A stretch of 37,253 nucleotides of DNA from Treponema sp. (GTDB lineage Bacteria; Spirochaetota; Spirochaetia; Treponematales; Treponemataceae), in contig JAKSTL010000020.1 in assembly GCA_024402595.1 (NCBI GenBank), positions 1-37,253 of the forward strand, written 5' to 3'. Shown in pieces: positions 14,775 through 23,925 of this stretch; within the stretch, counting starts at the first letter, position 1; each line of letters opens with the position of its first letter. The notes below the pieces were generated by a model. It searched no databases and had not been told where the DNA came from. It saw only the letters and a program-made list of their open reading frames with translations. A program made the position numbers and the translations under genes.

Positions 14775-16283
14775 ATGGATGAAAATGTTGTTTTAACCAT
14801 GCGTGGAATTTACAAAGAGTTCCCAGGTGTAAAAGCACTTCAAAATGTTGATTTTACTCTTAGAAAGGGTGAAGTTCATGCACTTATGGGTGAAAATGGG
14901 GCTGGTAAATCAACGCTTGTAAAATGTTTGACCGGTGTTTATGAAAAAGATTCTGGAGAAATTAGAATTGAAGGAAAAGATGACCCGGTTTCAATTAAAT
15001 CTCCTCAAGATGCACAGAATTTGGGTATAAGTACTGTTTATCAGGAAATTACTCTTTGTCCAAATCTTACTGTAGCTGAAAATATGTTCATTGGCCGTGG
15101 AAATTATCGTTTTATAAACTGGCGAGCACAGGAAAAAAAGGCTGATGAAATACTTCAAAAATTGAATATTCCTGCAAAAGCTGCCCAGCAGTTGGGAACT
15201 TGTTCTCTTGCAGTTCAGCAGATGGTTGCTATTGCCCGTGCTGTTGATATGGAATGTAAAGTGCTTATTTTGGATGAGCCAACATCTTCTTTGGATGAGC
15301 GAGAAGTTGCTCTTCTGTTCACATTAATGCGGGATTTAAAATCTCGTGGTGTTGGAATTATCTTTATTACTCACTTCCTTGATCAGGTATATGAAATTTG
15401 TGACAGAATCACTGTTCTTCGTAATGGTGAACTGGTTGGCGAATATGAAATAAAAGATATGCCACAGGTAGAATTAGTTTCTGCCATGTTAGGTAAAGCT
15501 ATTGACGATATTTCTCGTCTTAGAGAAGAAAGAGGTAAGTATTCCGGCGATTTTAGCGTTGTATACGAAGCCGAAGGACTTTCCAGCGTTGAAGGCGTAA
15601 AACCTTTTGATTTTTCTATCAATAAAGGTGAAGTAAACGGATTTACAGGACTTTTAGGTTCAGGCCGAAGTGAAAGCGTTCGTGCAATTTTTGCTGCAGA
15701 CCGAGTTACAGGCGGTAAAGTTCAAGTAAATGGAAATGCCGTAAAAATTACAAAACCAAAAGATGCTATGAAAAATGGCATTGGTTATCTCCCAGAAGAC
15801 AGAAAAGGTGATGGAATCATTCAGGATCTTTCGGTAAAAGAAAATCTTCTTCTTGCACAACAGGTACTAAACGGATTCTTCCACCCATTCAAAAAAGCCG
15901 AAGCAGAAAAAATTGCAGATGAATACATAAAACTGCTTCAAGTAAAAACCGCTTCTCAGGAAACACCAATTAAAGCTTTGTCTGGTGGTAATCAGCAGAA
16001 AGTTATTCTTGCCCGCTGGCTTTTGACCCATCCACAATATCTTATTCTTGATGAACCTACCCGCGGTATTGATGTTGGTACAAAAACAGAAATCCAGAAG
16101 CAGGTTTTAAAGCTTTCAAAAGAAGGGGTAGCAGTTACCTTTATTTCTTCTGAGATTCAGGAAATGCTTAATGTTTGTTCACGCCTTATAGTTATGAAAG
16201 ATAGAAATATTGTAGGCGAATTAAAGGATGAACAGTTAACCCAGGATTGTATTATGAAAACAATTGCAGGAGGAAAAGCTTAA
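14775..16283 (+). CDS. ytfR: Sugar ABC transporter ATPase (double-domain, YtfR-like)
   Basis: This 502-residue protein has two ABC domains, as in RbsA/MglA/YtfR. The first has Walker A GENGAGKST at residues 39-47, a signature region reading SLAVQQMVAIARA and Walker B LILDEPTSSLD. The second has the usual degenerate P-loop (GLLGSGRSE), the signature LSGGNQQK and Walker B LILDEPTRGID. It powers sugar import at the inner membrane. The frame is open upstream to 14649, but that part overlaps the terminator and does not look like the family. The ATG at 14775 gives the normal start and has AGG 7 nt upstream. The stop is followed after one base by the YtfT gene. Confidence 0.93.
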   Translation: MDENVVLTMRGIYKEFPGVKALQNVDFTLRKGEVHALMGENGAGKSTLVKCLTGVYEKDSGEIRIEGKDDPVSIKSPQDAQNLGISTVYQEITLCPNLTVAENMFIGRGNYRFINWRAQEKKADEILQKLNIPAKAAQQLGTCSLAVQQMVAIARAVDMECKVLILDEPTSSLDEREVALLFTLMRDLKSRGVGIIFITHFLDQVYEICDRITVLRNGELVGEYEIKDMPQVELVSAMLGKAIDDISRLREERGKYSGDFSVVYEAEGLSSVEGVKPFDFSINKGEVNGFTGLLGSGRSESVRAIFAADRVTGGKVQVNGNAVKITKPKDAMKNGIGYLPEDRKGDGIIQDLSVKENLLLAQQVLNGFFHPFKKAEAEKIADEYIKLLQVKTASQETPIKALSGGNQQKVILARWLLTHPQYLILDEPTRGIDVGTKTEIQKQVLKLSKEGVAVTFISSEIQEMLNVCSRLIVMKDRNIVGELKDEQLTQDCIMKTIAGGKA

Positions 16284-16284
16284 A

Positions 16285-17379
16285 ATGAGTAACGAAAAAA
16301 CTTTTTCCGCAAAACTAAAAAAACTTGCATCTTCTCAATTGATTATTCCTATCATTGCATTGTTGATTTTAGTTATTTTCAATTTAATTAGAGACCCAAG
16401 TTTCTTTTCTATTGGAATTAAAACAAATAATATGGGAAACAAGGTATTGACCGGTAACCTTATAAGTATCTTAAACGGTGCTTCTGAGCTGGTAATCCTT
16501 GCCATTGGTATGACTTTTGTAACATCAGCCACAAAAGGACAGGATATTTCTGTTGGTGCCTGTGCCGCAATTGCTGGAAGTGTTTTTGTAAAAATCCTTC
16601 GTGGAAACACCATTACAGTTCCTCTTATTTTGCTGGCAGTTCTTGTAGCTTGTCTGGTAGCCATTATTTTCTGTATGTTCAACGGTCTTTTAATAGCAAA
16701 GTTTAATATTCAGCCAATGATTGCTTCTTTGATTCTTTTTACAGCTGGTCGTCCAATTGCTTATTGGATAAATGGTGGTGCTACACCAAATGTAGAAAGT
16801 AATCTTCTTGGTTATCTGGGTGGATTTATTCCAGGCATTCCAATTCCAAGCCCAATTTTAATTGTAATTCTGTTTGTAATTCTTATGAATGTGCTTTTAA
16901 AATTTACCACTCTTGGACTTTATATTCAGGCAGTTGGTATAAATGAAAGAGCTTCAAAACAAAACGGTATCAATCCTGTGTTTATGAAAATGCTGGTATT
17001 TGTAATTCTTGGAGTTTGTGTTGCTTTGGCTGGTTCTATGAATGTTTGTCGAATTGGTCTTATCAACCATGAAAAAATCCTTCTTGATATTGAAATGGAT
17101 GCAATTCTTGCTGTAGCCATTGGTGGAAACTCTCTTGGCGGCGGTAAGTTCAAACTTTCAGGTTCAATATTGGGTGCTTACATTATTCAAGCCCTTACAA
17201 CCACTTTGTATGCTATGAAAGTATCTTCTACAGATATTAAAGCCTATAAAGCCATTGTTATCATTATCATTGTTGTGGTTGGTTCACCAGTTGTAAAGGA
17301 ATGGTTCGGAAAAACATTTAAAAAGATTTCTGCAAAAACTGCTAAAAACGAAGCAGTTACAGAACAGGAGGCTAAGTAA
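16285..17379 (+). CDS. ytfT: Sugar ABC transporter permease (YtfT-like)
   Basis: This 364-residue protein has several hydrophobic helices and a charged C-terminal tail. Conserved patches match the YtfT branch of the RbsC permease family: ILAIGMTFV, GQDISVGACAAIAG, IQPMIASLILF, IQAVGINERASKQNGIN and EMDAILAVAIGGNSLGGGKF. It forms one half of the membrane channel, paired with the next gene product. The ATG at 16285 is preceded by AGGAGG 11 nt upstream, inside the ATPase gene. A further upstream in-frame start at 16264 lies before that ribosome site and is less likely. The next permease begins 1 bp after the stop. Confidence 0.92.
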   Translation: MSNEKTFSAKLKKLASSQLIIPIIALLILVIFNLIRDPSFFSIGIKTNNMGNKVLTGNLISILNGASELVILAIGMTFVTSATKGQDISVGACAAIAGSVFVKILRGNTITVPLILLAVLVACLVAIIFCMFNGLLIAKFNIQPMIASLILFTAGRPIAYWINGGATPNVESNLLGYLGGFIPGIPIPSPILIVILFVILMNVLLKFTTLGLYIQAVGINERASKQNGINPVFMKMLVFVILGVCVALAGSMNVCRIGLINHEKILLDIEMDAILAVAIGGNSLGGGKFKLSGSILGAYIIQALTTTLYAMKVSSTDIKAYKAIVIIIIVVVGSPVVKEWFGKTFKKISAKTAKNEAVTEQEAK

Positions 17380-17380
17380 T

Positions 17381-18448
17381 ATGAACTTTATGGATAAAAT
17401 TAAAAGCTTCTTCAGAAAAAAGTTTAAGCAGCCTATTTCTAACACCGCATTACTTCTTACAATTACAATCTGCACTTTTGTTGCAATGTATGTTCTGGCA
17501 ATGATTATTTGGGGTGGCGGATTCTTAAATCCTCAGCAGTTCTTTAATATTTTTAATAACAATGCCTATCTTATAATAATAGCCTGTGGTCTTACTCTGG
17601 TTATGATTTCTGGTGGCATTGATATTTCTGTTGGTGGTCAAATCGCTCTTATTACTATGACAACTGTTTGTCTTATGGAAAATAAAGGCGGAAGTGTTTT
17701 TGCTGCTTTTGTAGTAGCTTTAGCAATTGGACTTGCTTTTGGAATAATTCAAGGATTCTTTGTTTCTTATCTGAACATTCAGCCTTTTATTGTTACTTTA
17801 GCTGGTATGTTCTTTGCAAAAGGTATGACAACAATTGTAAGTGTTAATCCTGTAACAGTAAAAGCTAATGAAACTTTCTTAAAGTTGAAAGAAGCATATC
17901 TGAATATTCCTGGGGTTGGTACTTATGCAAGAAACGGTACTTTTATTCCTGCATATCTAGAAATTGGAGCTATAGTTGCGATTTTGGTCGTAGTGATTAT
18001 GTGGGCTCTTTTAAAATGGACAAGAGTTGGTCGTAATTTTTATGCTATTGGTGGAAATGCAGAAAGCGCTTTAATGCTGGGAATTAATGTTCAGAGAACA
18101 AGATTTTTAGCTTATGTTATCTGTGGACTTTTAGCAGGTATTGCGGGTTTTGTATATCTCCTTCACACAGGTGCTGGAAATGCATCTAATGCAGATGGTG
18201 CCGAAATGGAAGCAATTGCTTCTTCAATTATTGGAGGAACCTTGCTTACTGGTGGTGTAGGAAGCGTTGTTGGAACATTGTTTGGTGTAATGTCCCTCAA
18301 AACTATCAATACTATAGTTATTGCTTCTGGATTAACACAGCCATGGTGGCAGAAAATTACTACAGGACTTATGCTCTGTTTCTTTATTCTTTTGCAGAGT
18401 GTAATTCTTTCTGCCCGTAAGAAAAAGCTTGGTGCGGCGGCCGCTTAA
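17381..18448 (+). CDS. yjfF: Sugar ABC transporter permease (YjfF-like)
   Basis: This 355-residue integral membrane protein has long stretches that match the YjfF pattern: GGIDISVGGQIALI, IQPFIVTLAGMFFAKGM, YAIGGNAESALMLGIN, EAIASSIIGGTLLTGGVG and GTLFGVM. It is the second channel subunit. The gene order binding protein, ATPase, YtfT, YjfF is the same as in the E. coli ytfQ-ytfR-ytfT-yjfF galactofuranose operon, which supports the assignment. AGGAGG lies 9 nt before the ATG, at the end of the YtfT gene. It converges with the response-regulator gene; the stops are 15 bp apart and the transporter's terminator lies inside that neighbour's coding end. Confidence 0.92.
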   Translation: MNFMDKIKSFFRKKFKQPISNTALLLTITICTFVAMYVLAMIIWGGGFLNPQQFFNIFNNNAYLIIIACGLTLVMISGGIDISVGGQIALITMTTVCLMENKGGSVFAAFVVALAIGLAFGIIQGFFVSYLNIQPFIVTLAGMFFAKGMTTIVSVNPVTVKANETFLKLKEAYLNIPGVGTYARNGTFIPAYLEIGAIVAILVVVIMWALLKWTRVGRNFYAIGGNAESALMLGINVQRTRFLAYVICGLLAGIAGFVYLLHTGAGNASNADGAEMEAIASSIIGGTLLTGGVGSVVGTLFGVMSLKTINTIVIASGLTQPWWQKITTGLMLCFFILLQSVILSARKKKLGAAAA

Positions 18449-18463
18449 TTTATAAAACGATTA

Positions 18464-20041
18464 TTATAAACTTCCTTTATAATCGCGGGGTGAAAGCCCC
18501 GTGATTTTTTTAAAGATATAGCTAAAGTAGTGGGGATCACTAAAACCACATTCATAAGCAATATCATAACCTTTCATGTCGGTATCTCTCAAAAGTCGTT
18601 TTGCATTTTCAATACGAACATCAGTCAGATATTCAATAAAAGTTGTCTTGCATCTTTGAGAAAAAATAGTGCTAAAGTGGTTAGGGCTTAAGCAAACATA
18701 TTCGGCTACAGTTGTTAGAGTTGTATTTTGATCGGCATAGTTTTCTTCAATATATTTTTTTGCTTTTAAAATAATCTCGCTATACGGACCAGTTTTTTTA
18801 GAATCTCTGTAATCAATGGCAAAATTAAGCACAGATTCTACGGTTTCAATAAAGTTTTTTTCTTCCAGAACAGCATTGTCAATAAAACTGCGCTGGAGTA
18901 TTTCCGGATTTATTTCCTTAATGTTTCCACCAAGATTTTCAATTAGCTTAGAAACGGCAAAAATCAAATCTACAAGAATATAAGAAGCAAAAACATTAAA
19001 TTGCCCCGGATTATTTTTAATTAATTCGATGTATTCATTTATTATGACTGGGATTTCACTTTTTGCGGCATATTTCAGTCTGTCTACTAAAGGGTCACTT
19101 TCCAAAAAATCCATAAGAACATTGCTGGTTTCCTGAAAATCATCGGAACTTAAGATTCTGTTTTCATTTTCGTAATTGTTTAATTCTACCAGCTTTTTTG
19201 CATCGTCATAGGAGCTTTGAATCATGGAAAGATGTTCTACGGTTTTACCAATGCCTGTAACCGCATAGCAGTCTGGATTTTGAGCGGTAATGTGTTCTAT
19301 GGTTTCTGCAATGTTATATATATTTTCGTCGAGATTTTTTTGAGAAGAATCTTTTACAATTGCTATAAGTCTGTTTGAATGGTGAAAATAAGAAATTGTA
19401 TGTTCCCAGGAGCTGGAATATGAATTGATTCTAGAGCAGGCTTCCTGTTGATTTTGAAGGTTGTCAGTTTTACTTTCAATCTTACTGATTATGACTTTGT
19501 AGTATCGGGACAAAAGATTTATTCCTAGTTCCTGACTTTTCTGCATCATAGTGGAAAAATCTATTTCTCCATGGACAAGATTATTTAAAAACTCTTTTTT
19601 TAAGAAAGTATCCCGAGATTTAAGTTCTTCCTTCATTTTAGAAATATCAGAAAGCTGAGTTCGTTCTTTGTCTATTATTTTGGCAGCTTTTTGCAAACTG
19701 GCAATTACTTCTTCAGAGGTAAAAGGTTTTAAAAGATAATCTTCTATACCAATAGAAATGGCTTTTTTTGCGTAATCAAACTCGTCATGACCAGAAAGAA
19801 TAATGATTTTAATCCAAGGTTGAGTTTTTTTTACAGCACTGGCCAGCTGTAATCCATCCATAAAAGGCATTTTTATATCAGTAATAAGAATATCAGGCTT
19901 AATTTCGTGAATCATAGAGAGAGCAATTTCTCCATCGGAAGCTTCTCCCGCAAAAGAAAAGCCCCATGCTTCCCAGTCAATTTTTGTACGGATTCCTTCA
20001 AGAACGATAGGTTCATCATCAACTAAAAATACGCTATACAT
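18464..20041 (-). CDS. AraC-family response regulator (YesN-like)
   Basis: The 525-residue protein has an N-terminal receiver domain (VFLVDDEP, phospho-acceptor Asp55 in ILITDIKMP, later Ser in ILSGHDE and Lys in YLLKP). A long middle region of about 300 residues follows, then a C-terminal AraC helix-turn-helix pair (about 425-525, with AYECGFSDPHYFSYIFKKITGLSPRDY). It should bind DNA when phosphorylated by the kinase encoded upstream and most likely activates the converging ytf operon. The frame is open to a TTG at 20053, but GGAG lies 6 nt before the ATG at 20041. That start gives the usual MYSVFLVDDEP and an 8-nt overlap with the kinase gene. Confidence 0.93.
   Translation of the reverse strand: MYSVFLVDDEPIVLEGIRTKIDWEAWGFSFAGEASDGEIALSMIHEIKPDILITDIKMPFMDGLQLASAVKKTQPWIKIIILSGHDEFDYAKKAISIGIEDYLLKPFTSEEVIASLQKAAKIIDKERTQLSDISKMKEELKSRDTFLKKEFLNNLVHGEIDFSTMMQKSQELGINLLSRYYKVIISKIESKTDNLQNQQEACSRINSYSSSWEHTISYFHHSNRLIAIVKDSSQKNLDENIYNIAETIEHITAQNPDCYAVTGIGKTVEHLSMIQSSYDDAKKLVELNNYENENRILSSDDFQETSNVLMDFLESDPLVDRLKYAAKSEIPVIINEYIELIKNNPGQFNVFASYILVDLIFAVSKLIENLGGNIKEINPEILQRSFIDNAVLEEKNFIETVESVLNFAIDYRDSKKTGPYSEIILKAKKYIEENYADQNTTLTTVAEYVCLSPNHFSTIFSQRCKTTFIEYLTDVRIENAKRLLRDTDMKGYDIAYECGFSDPHYFSYIFKKITGLSPRDYKGSL
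18483..18511 (+). terminator. Terminator of the ytf operon, inside the 3' coding end of the convergent regulator
   Basis: TCGCGGGG pairs with CCCCGTGA (one G-U pair) around a TGAAAG loop and is followed by seven T residues. It is a strong intrinsic terminator on the plus strand, yet it lies within codons of the response regulator gene on the minus strand. Confidence 0.85.
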
Positions 20042-21488
20042 TTTCTTCTCCAATAAGACATGGGATTTTAAAAGAGATTTTTGTTCCCTTGTTAAATTCC
20101 GATTCTATTTTGATTCCTTCCGTTTTGTCTCCATAATAAAGTTTAAGCTTTTTATCTACATTGTAAAGCCCGTAAACAGAATTAAGTTTTTCCGAATCTT
20201 TTACGCTGTTTTTAAGTTCCTGAGAAACTTCTTCAAGACGCTCTTTTGTAAAGCCCGCACCATCATCCGTAACAGTAAATACAACAAATTGACAGGTTTC
20301 GTCAGTATATTCCGCTCTAACTTCTATGTGACCTCTTCCTCGTTTATTTTTTATGCCGTGATAAATTGCATTTTCCACCAGAGGTTGAAGCACCAGTTTA
20401 ATAATTTTGTAATCGGCAATCCTTTCATCAATAATCAGCTGGTAGTTCAGAATATCTGCATAACGGATTTTTTGAATTGTAAGATAATTTCTGATATGAT
20501 CCAGTTCCTGCTGAATTGTAATCCACTCGTGCCCACGGCTTAATGAAATGCGCAGAAAGTCTGAAAAAGCTTTTGTAATTTTTACGACTCTTTCTGTATC
20601 TTCTTCTTCTGCCAGCCAAATGATTGTATCAAAAGTATTATACAGAAAATGGGGAGTGATTTGTGCCTGCAAAGCTTTCATTTCTGCTTTCTGAAAGTTT
20701 TTCTGTTCTTCAATGTTTTTTTCAATAAGCTGAGATATTTGTTCCGCCATCTGATTCATATTATTGGCGAGAGGTGTAAGTTCAATTACATCTGGAACAG
20801 TAGTTCTGGCCGAAAGATTTCCCTGAGCAATTTCGCTGGAAAGTTTTTTCATATTGTCTAAAGGTTCGCCAAAAGATTTTGAAACCGAAAGATAGGCATT
20901 TATGGAAAGAATTAGGGAACATAGAATAATAATCATCAGAATGATTGTAACGGTCAGAGAAGAGCGCTTTATAGATTTATTGGTAATATTGGCACTTTCA
21001 ATTTCAGAAAGAATAAAATCCTGCATCAAATCCGAAAAAAGTGCTGTAATGGTTCTTATTTCGTCTAGGGATAATTCATTTTCCGAGACTGTAGAACCGC
21101 TTTCCATCTGTTCTTCCAGATTGATTACATTTTTGGAAAGGGTAGTACAGGCTCTTGTGGCAACTTCCAGCTTTTGAATGTTTTCGGGATTTTTTGTACG
21201 ATTCTGCATTTCTGTAAGTCCCGAAAAAATATTGTGAATCATAACATACTGCTGGCCGTTGTAAAAACTTTTTTTACCGCAGACAATTTCCCACAGTTCA
21301 TTTGGAATGTCATTTTTTGCAATCTGATTGATTTTATTGGCCTGACTAACATTTTTAATAATATCATCATATTGTTTTGTATGAAATAGAAGGACAACTA
21401 CAGAATAGATTGTAGGAATAATCATAATTTCAATAATGAGTAAAAATGCTGTTTTAAGAGTGTTCTTTAAGCTTCGGTTTTTGTGCAA
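20034..21488 (-). CDS. Sensor histidine kinase (YesM/LytS type)
   Basis: The 484-residue protein has membrane segments at about residues 14-36 and 178-199 with an extracytoplasmic domain of about 140 residues between them. A HAMP region (about 200-255) follows, then a His_kinase domain with His280 in QITPHFLYNTFDTI. The ATPase domain has N373 in LVENAIYHG and DDGAG at 408-412. It is a typical YesM-type kinase for an AraC-type regulator. The outer domain probably contacts the tethered binding protein encoded just upstream. The start is TTG, placed directly after the previous stop codon; GAGAGG lies 7 nt upstream and no better start exists before the first membrane segment. Confidence 0.92.
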   Translation of the reverse strand: MHKNRSLKNTLKTAFLLIIEIMIIPTIYSVVVLLFHTKQYDDIIKNVSQANKINQIAKNDIPNELWEIVCGKKSFYNGQQYVMIHNIFSGLTEMQNRTKNPENIQKLEVATRACTTLSKNVINLEEQMESGSTVSENELSLDEIRTITALFSDLMQDFILSEIESANITNKSIKRSSLTVTIILMIIILCSLILSINAYLSVSKSFGEPLDNMKKLSSEIAQGNLSARTTVPDVIELTPLANNMNQMAEQISQLIEKNIEEQKNFQKAEMKALQAQITPHFLYNTFDTIIWLAEEEDTERVVKITKAFSDFLRISLSRGHEWITIQQELDHIRNYLTIQKIRYADILNYQLIIDERIADYKIIKLVLQPLVENAIYHGIKNKRGRGHIEVRAEYTDETCQFVVFTVTDDGAGFTKERLEEVSQELKNSVKDSEKLNSVYGLYNVDKKLKLYYGDKTEGIKIESEFNKGTKISFKIPCLIGEENV

Positions 21489-22526
21489 TTAGTAGCCTCT
21501 CGGTGTATAGGTTGAAAAATCATCCTTTTCGGTAAAAATAGTTTCGTCCATATAAGTGATTCGTGGAATAGTGTTTCCCGCGGCAATTTCCTGAACCAGA
21601 TGCATTAAAGTTGGGCCAAGGTTAGGATTACATTCTACAACACAGCTAAGTTTTCCTTGGGTAAGGGCATCAATGGATTTTTGTTCAGCGTCTATAGAAA
21701 TAATGATGGTTTTGCTAAAATCGATATTCTGTTGTTCCAAGGCATCTAGAAAACCAAGGGTCATGGAGTCATTGTGGGAATAGATTACATCAATGGGCTT
21801 GCCTTGATAAAAAAGGCCGTTGTTTTCTGCCAGAAGATTGAACATAATTTCTTTTCCCCGGGAACGAAGAAAATCTCCATCTTCAGAATGTAAAATATGG
21901 AACTTTGGATCTTTTTCAATAATATTTCTGAACCCCTGAGCTCTTTCTGTTACGATGGAAGAGTTTTGTGTACCTGAAAACTCAAAAATATTTATTTCCT
22001 TTTTTGTATTTTTACATTTTTCAAGAAGAAACTTACCTGCATTTTCACCTTCTTTAAGACTGTTTTCTCCTAAAAATCCTGCGTATAATTCCGGGCTGGA
22101 TTTTATCTGTCGGTCAACAATAATTACTGGAATACCGGCGTCTTTAGCTTCCTGCAGCACATTATCCCAACCGTCTTCTACAATTGGTACAAAGGCAATA
22201 ACATCAACCTGATACACAATAAATGAACGAATTGCCTTTAGCTGATTTGACTGCTTTTGCTGGGCATCGTCAAAAAGGATTTGTATATTGTTTTCGGCGG
22301 CGGCTTCAAAAATAGATTCTGTGTTTCTTGTGCGCCATGCACTTTCGGAACCAATTTGAGAAAAACCTAGAATAAGCTTTTCGGAGTTTTCAGTTTCTTT
22401 GTTTCCAAAAGATCTGCTCTGAATATTGTTGCTGTTAATTATCAGCAGAAAGATTATTAAAATTGTAAGGATGGTAAAGGAAATTACAGAAATAATCAGG
22501 GTTTTTAGAAAGTTTGTTTTCTTCAT
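21489..22526 (-). CDS. Membrane-tethered YtfQ-like sugar-binding sensor protein
   Basis: The 345-residue protein has a hydrophobic segment at about residues 8-30 without a lipobox or clear cleavage site, so it is probably anchored in the membrane. The rest is a type I periplasmic binding fold very like E. coli YtfQ: GFSQIGSESAWR, QQKQSNQLKAIRSF, EDGWDNVLQEAKDAGIPVIIVDR, FEFSGTQNSS, RSRGKEIM and YSHNDSMTLGFLDAL. Its operon with a kinase and regulator marks it as the sugar sensor of a three-component system, as in the clostridial XylFII-LytS type, rather than a transport component. It lacks a ribosome site; TAAAAT lies 6 nt before the ATG. Confidence 0.88.
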   Translation of the reverse strand: MKKTNFLKTLIISVISFTILTILIIFLLIINSNNIQSRSFGNKETENSEKLILGFSQIGSESAWRTRNTESIFEAAAENNIQILFDDAQQKQSNQLKAIRSFIVYQVDVIAFVPIVEDGWDNVLQEAKDAGIPVIIVDRQIKSSPELYAGFLGENSLKEGENAGKFLLEKCKNTKKEINIFEFSGTQNSSIVTERAQGFRNIIEKDPKFHILHSEDGDFLRSRGKEIMFNLLAENNGLFYQGKPIDVIYSHNDSMTLGFLDALEQQNIDFSKTIIISIDAEQKSIDALTQGKLSCVVECNPNLGPTLMHLVQEIAAGNTIPRITYMDETIFTEKDDFSTYTPRGY

Positions 22527-22532
22527 GATTAT

Positions 22533-22538
22533 ATTTTA
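22533..22538 (-). promoter_or_regulatory. -10 box placed for a leaderless sensor operon transcript
   Basis: On the minus strand TAAAAT is followed by ATAATC and the ATG at 22526. An alternative TATAAT overlaps it but would put the start site inside the gene. The upstream T-run and hairpin leave no good -35 box, so the sensor operon may also depend on read-through from icd. Confidence 0.35.
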
Positions 22539-22597
22539 CAAAAAAAAATGCCCTGAAGTAAGTGCAGTTTATGGTAAATCCGCATTATTCAGAGCAT
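22538..22597 (-). terminator. Terminator of icd
   Basis: On the minus strand ATGCTCTGAA pairs with TTCAGGGCAT (9 of 10 pairs) and is followed by a run of nine T residues. It lies between icd and the sensor operon, which reads in the same direction. Confidence 0.75.
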
Positions 22598-22638
22598 TTT
22601 GTTTACGGTTGAAAAATTAAACAACCATAAAAACTACA

Positions 22639-23850
22639 TTATGAAAGGGAAGCTTCAAGACGCTTTCTGATTTCTGCAATGTATTCCCAGGAATTAAGAA
22701 CTTTAGTTGCGGCTGGTTCTGCAATTCTGGCAATATCACCTGTCATGTAGCCTTCTTCAATAGTTCCAAGAGTTGCGGCTTCAAGTTTTTTAGCAAAATC
22801 AACAAGTTCTGGAGTTCCGTCAAGTTCTCCTCGTTTTGCCAAAGCACCTGTCCATGCAAAAATTGTAGCTACTGGGTTAGTAGATGTTTTTTCGCCTTTA
22901 AGGTAGCGGTAATAATGTTTCTGTACTGTACCGTGAGAAGCTTCATATTCAAAGTTTCCGTCTGGGCTTACAAGAACAGAAGTCATCATGGCTAAAGAAC
23001 CACAGGCAGAAGCAATCATATCTGACATAACATCGCCGTCGTAGTTTTTAGTAGCCCACATAAAGCCGCCTTCTGAACGCATTACACGAGCAACAGCGTC
23101 ATCAATCAAAGTGTAGAAGTATTCAATTCCAGCAGCTTCAAACTTTTCTTTGTACTCTTCTTCGTAAATACGGGCAAAAATGGCTTTGAAGTTACCATCG
23201 TAAGTTTTAGAAATAGTGTCTTTTGCGCCGAACCAAACTGAGATTTTTCTGTCCAATGCATAAGTCAAACAGCAACGGGCAAAACTTTCAATTGATTTGT
23301 CAAGATTGTGGATTCCCTGAATGATTCCAGGTCCAGGCATGTCTTTAATCAATTTACGGATTTCAGTTCCATCTTCGCCTGTGAAAACCAATTCAGCTTT
23401 TCCTGCGCATGGAGTTTTGATTTCTGTATTTTTGTAAATATCTCCATAGGCATGGCGTCCAAGTACAATTGGCTTTTTCCAACAACTAACTGTTCCATGA
23501 ACATTTTTGACAAAAATTGGCTCACGGAAAACTGTACCATCAAGTTCTGCACGGATAATTCCGTTTGGTGATGGAGTTAACTGTTTGAGATTGTACTCTT
23601 CAACACGGGCTTGATTTGATGTAATAGTTGCACATTTTACACCTACATGAAGACGTTTTATTGCTTCAGCAGAGGCATAGGTAACTTTGTCATCAGAATC
23701 ATCACGGCTTTTAAGACCCAAATCGAAATATTCGGTCTTCAAGTCAACAAAAGGTGTTAAAAGTTCATCTTTAATCACCTGCCATAAAACACGAGTCATT
23801 TCGTCACCATCGAGTTCAGCGATGGCATTTTTCATCTGAATTTTTTCCAT
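22639..23850 (-). CDS. icd: NADP-type isocitrate dehydrogenase (eukaryote-like dimeric class)
   Basis: The enzyme oxidises isocitrate to 2-oxoglutarate in the cytoplasm. The class is clear from AELDGDEMTRVLW, RDDSDDKVT, VGVKCATIT, the substrate-binding arginines in SPNGIIR, GTVFREPI and GRHAYGD, and the ending region with ASHGTVQKHYYRYLKGEKTSTNPVA-type signature residues. It is 403 residues, as expected for this class. The frame is open to a TTG at 23856, but the ATG at 23850 gives the family-like start MEKIQMKNAIAELDG. In a fermentative spirochete its likely role is to supply 2-oxoglutarate for glutamate synthesis. It is divergent from pnrA and ends in a good terminator. Confidence 0.94.
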   Translation of the reverse strand: MEKIQMKNAIAELDGDEMTRVLWQVIKDELLTPFVDLKTEYFDLGLKSRDDSDDKVTYASAEAIKRLHVGVKCATITSNQARVEEYNLKQLTPSPNGIIRAELDGTVFREPIFVKNVHGTVSCWKKPIVLGRHAYGDIYKNTEIKTPCAGKAELVFTGEDGTEIRKLIKDMPGPGIIQGIHNLDKSIESFARCCLTYALDRKISVWFGAKDTISKTYDGNFKAIFARIYEEEYKEKFEAAGIEYFYTLIDDAVARVMRSEGGFMWATKNYDGDVMSDMIASACGSLAMMTSVLVSPDGNFEYEASHGTVQKHYYRYLKGEKTSTNPVATIFAWTGALAKRGELDGTPELVDFAKKLEAATLGTIEEGYMTGDIARIAEPAATKVLNSWEYIAEIRKRLEASLS

Positions 23851-23925
23851 GGCCAAATAATAGTGATTTTTATATTATTCTGCAATAAAAACATAGGTGA
23901 AAAGCCTATTTAACTTATAAAAAAT

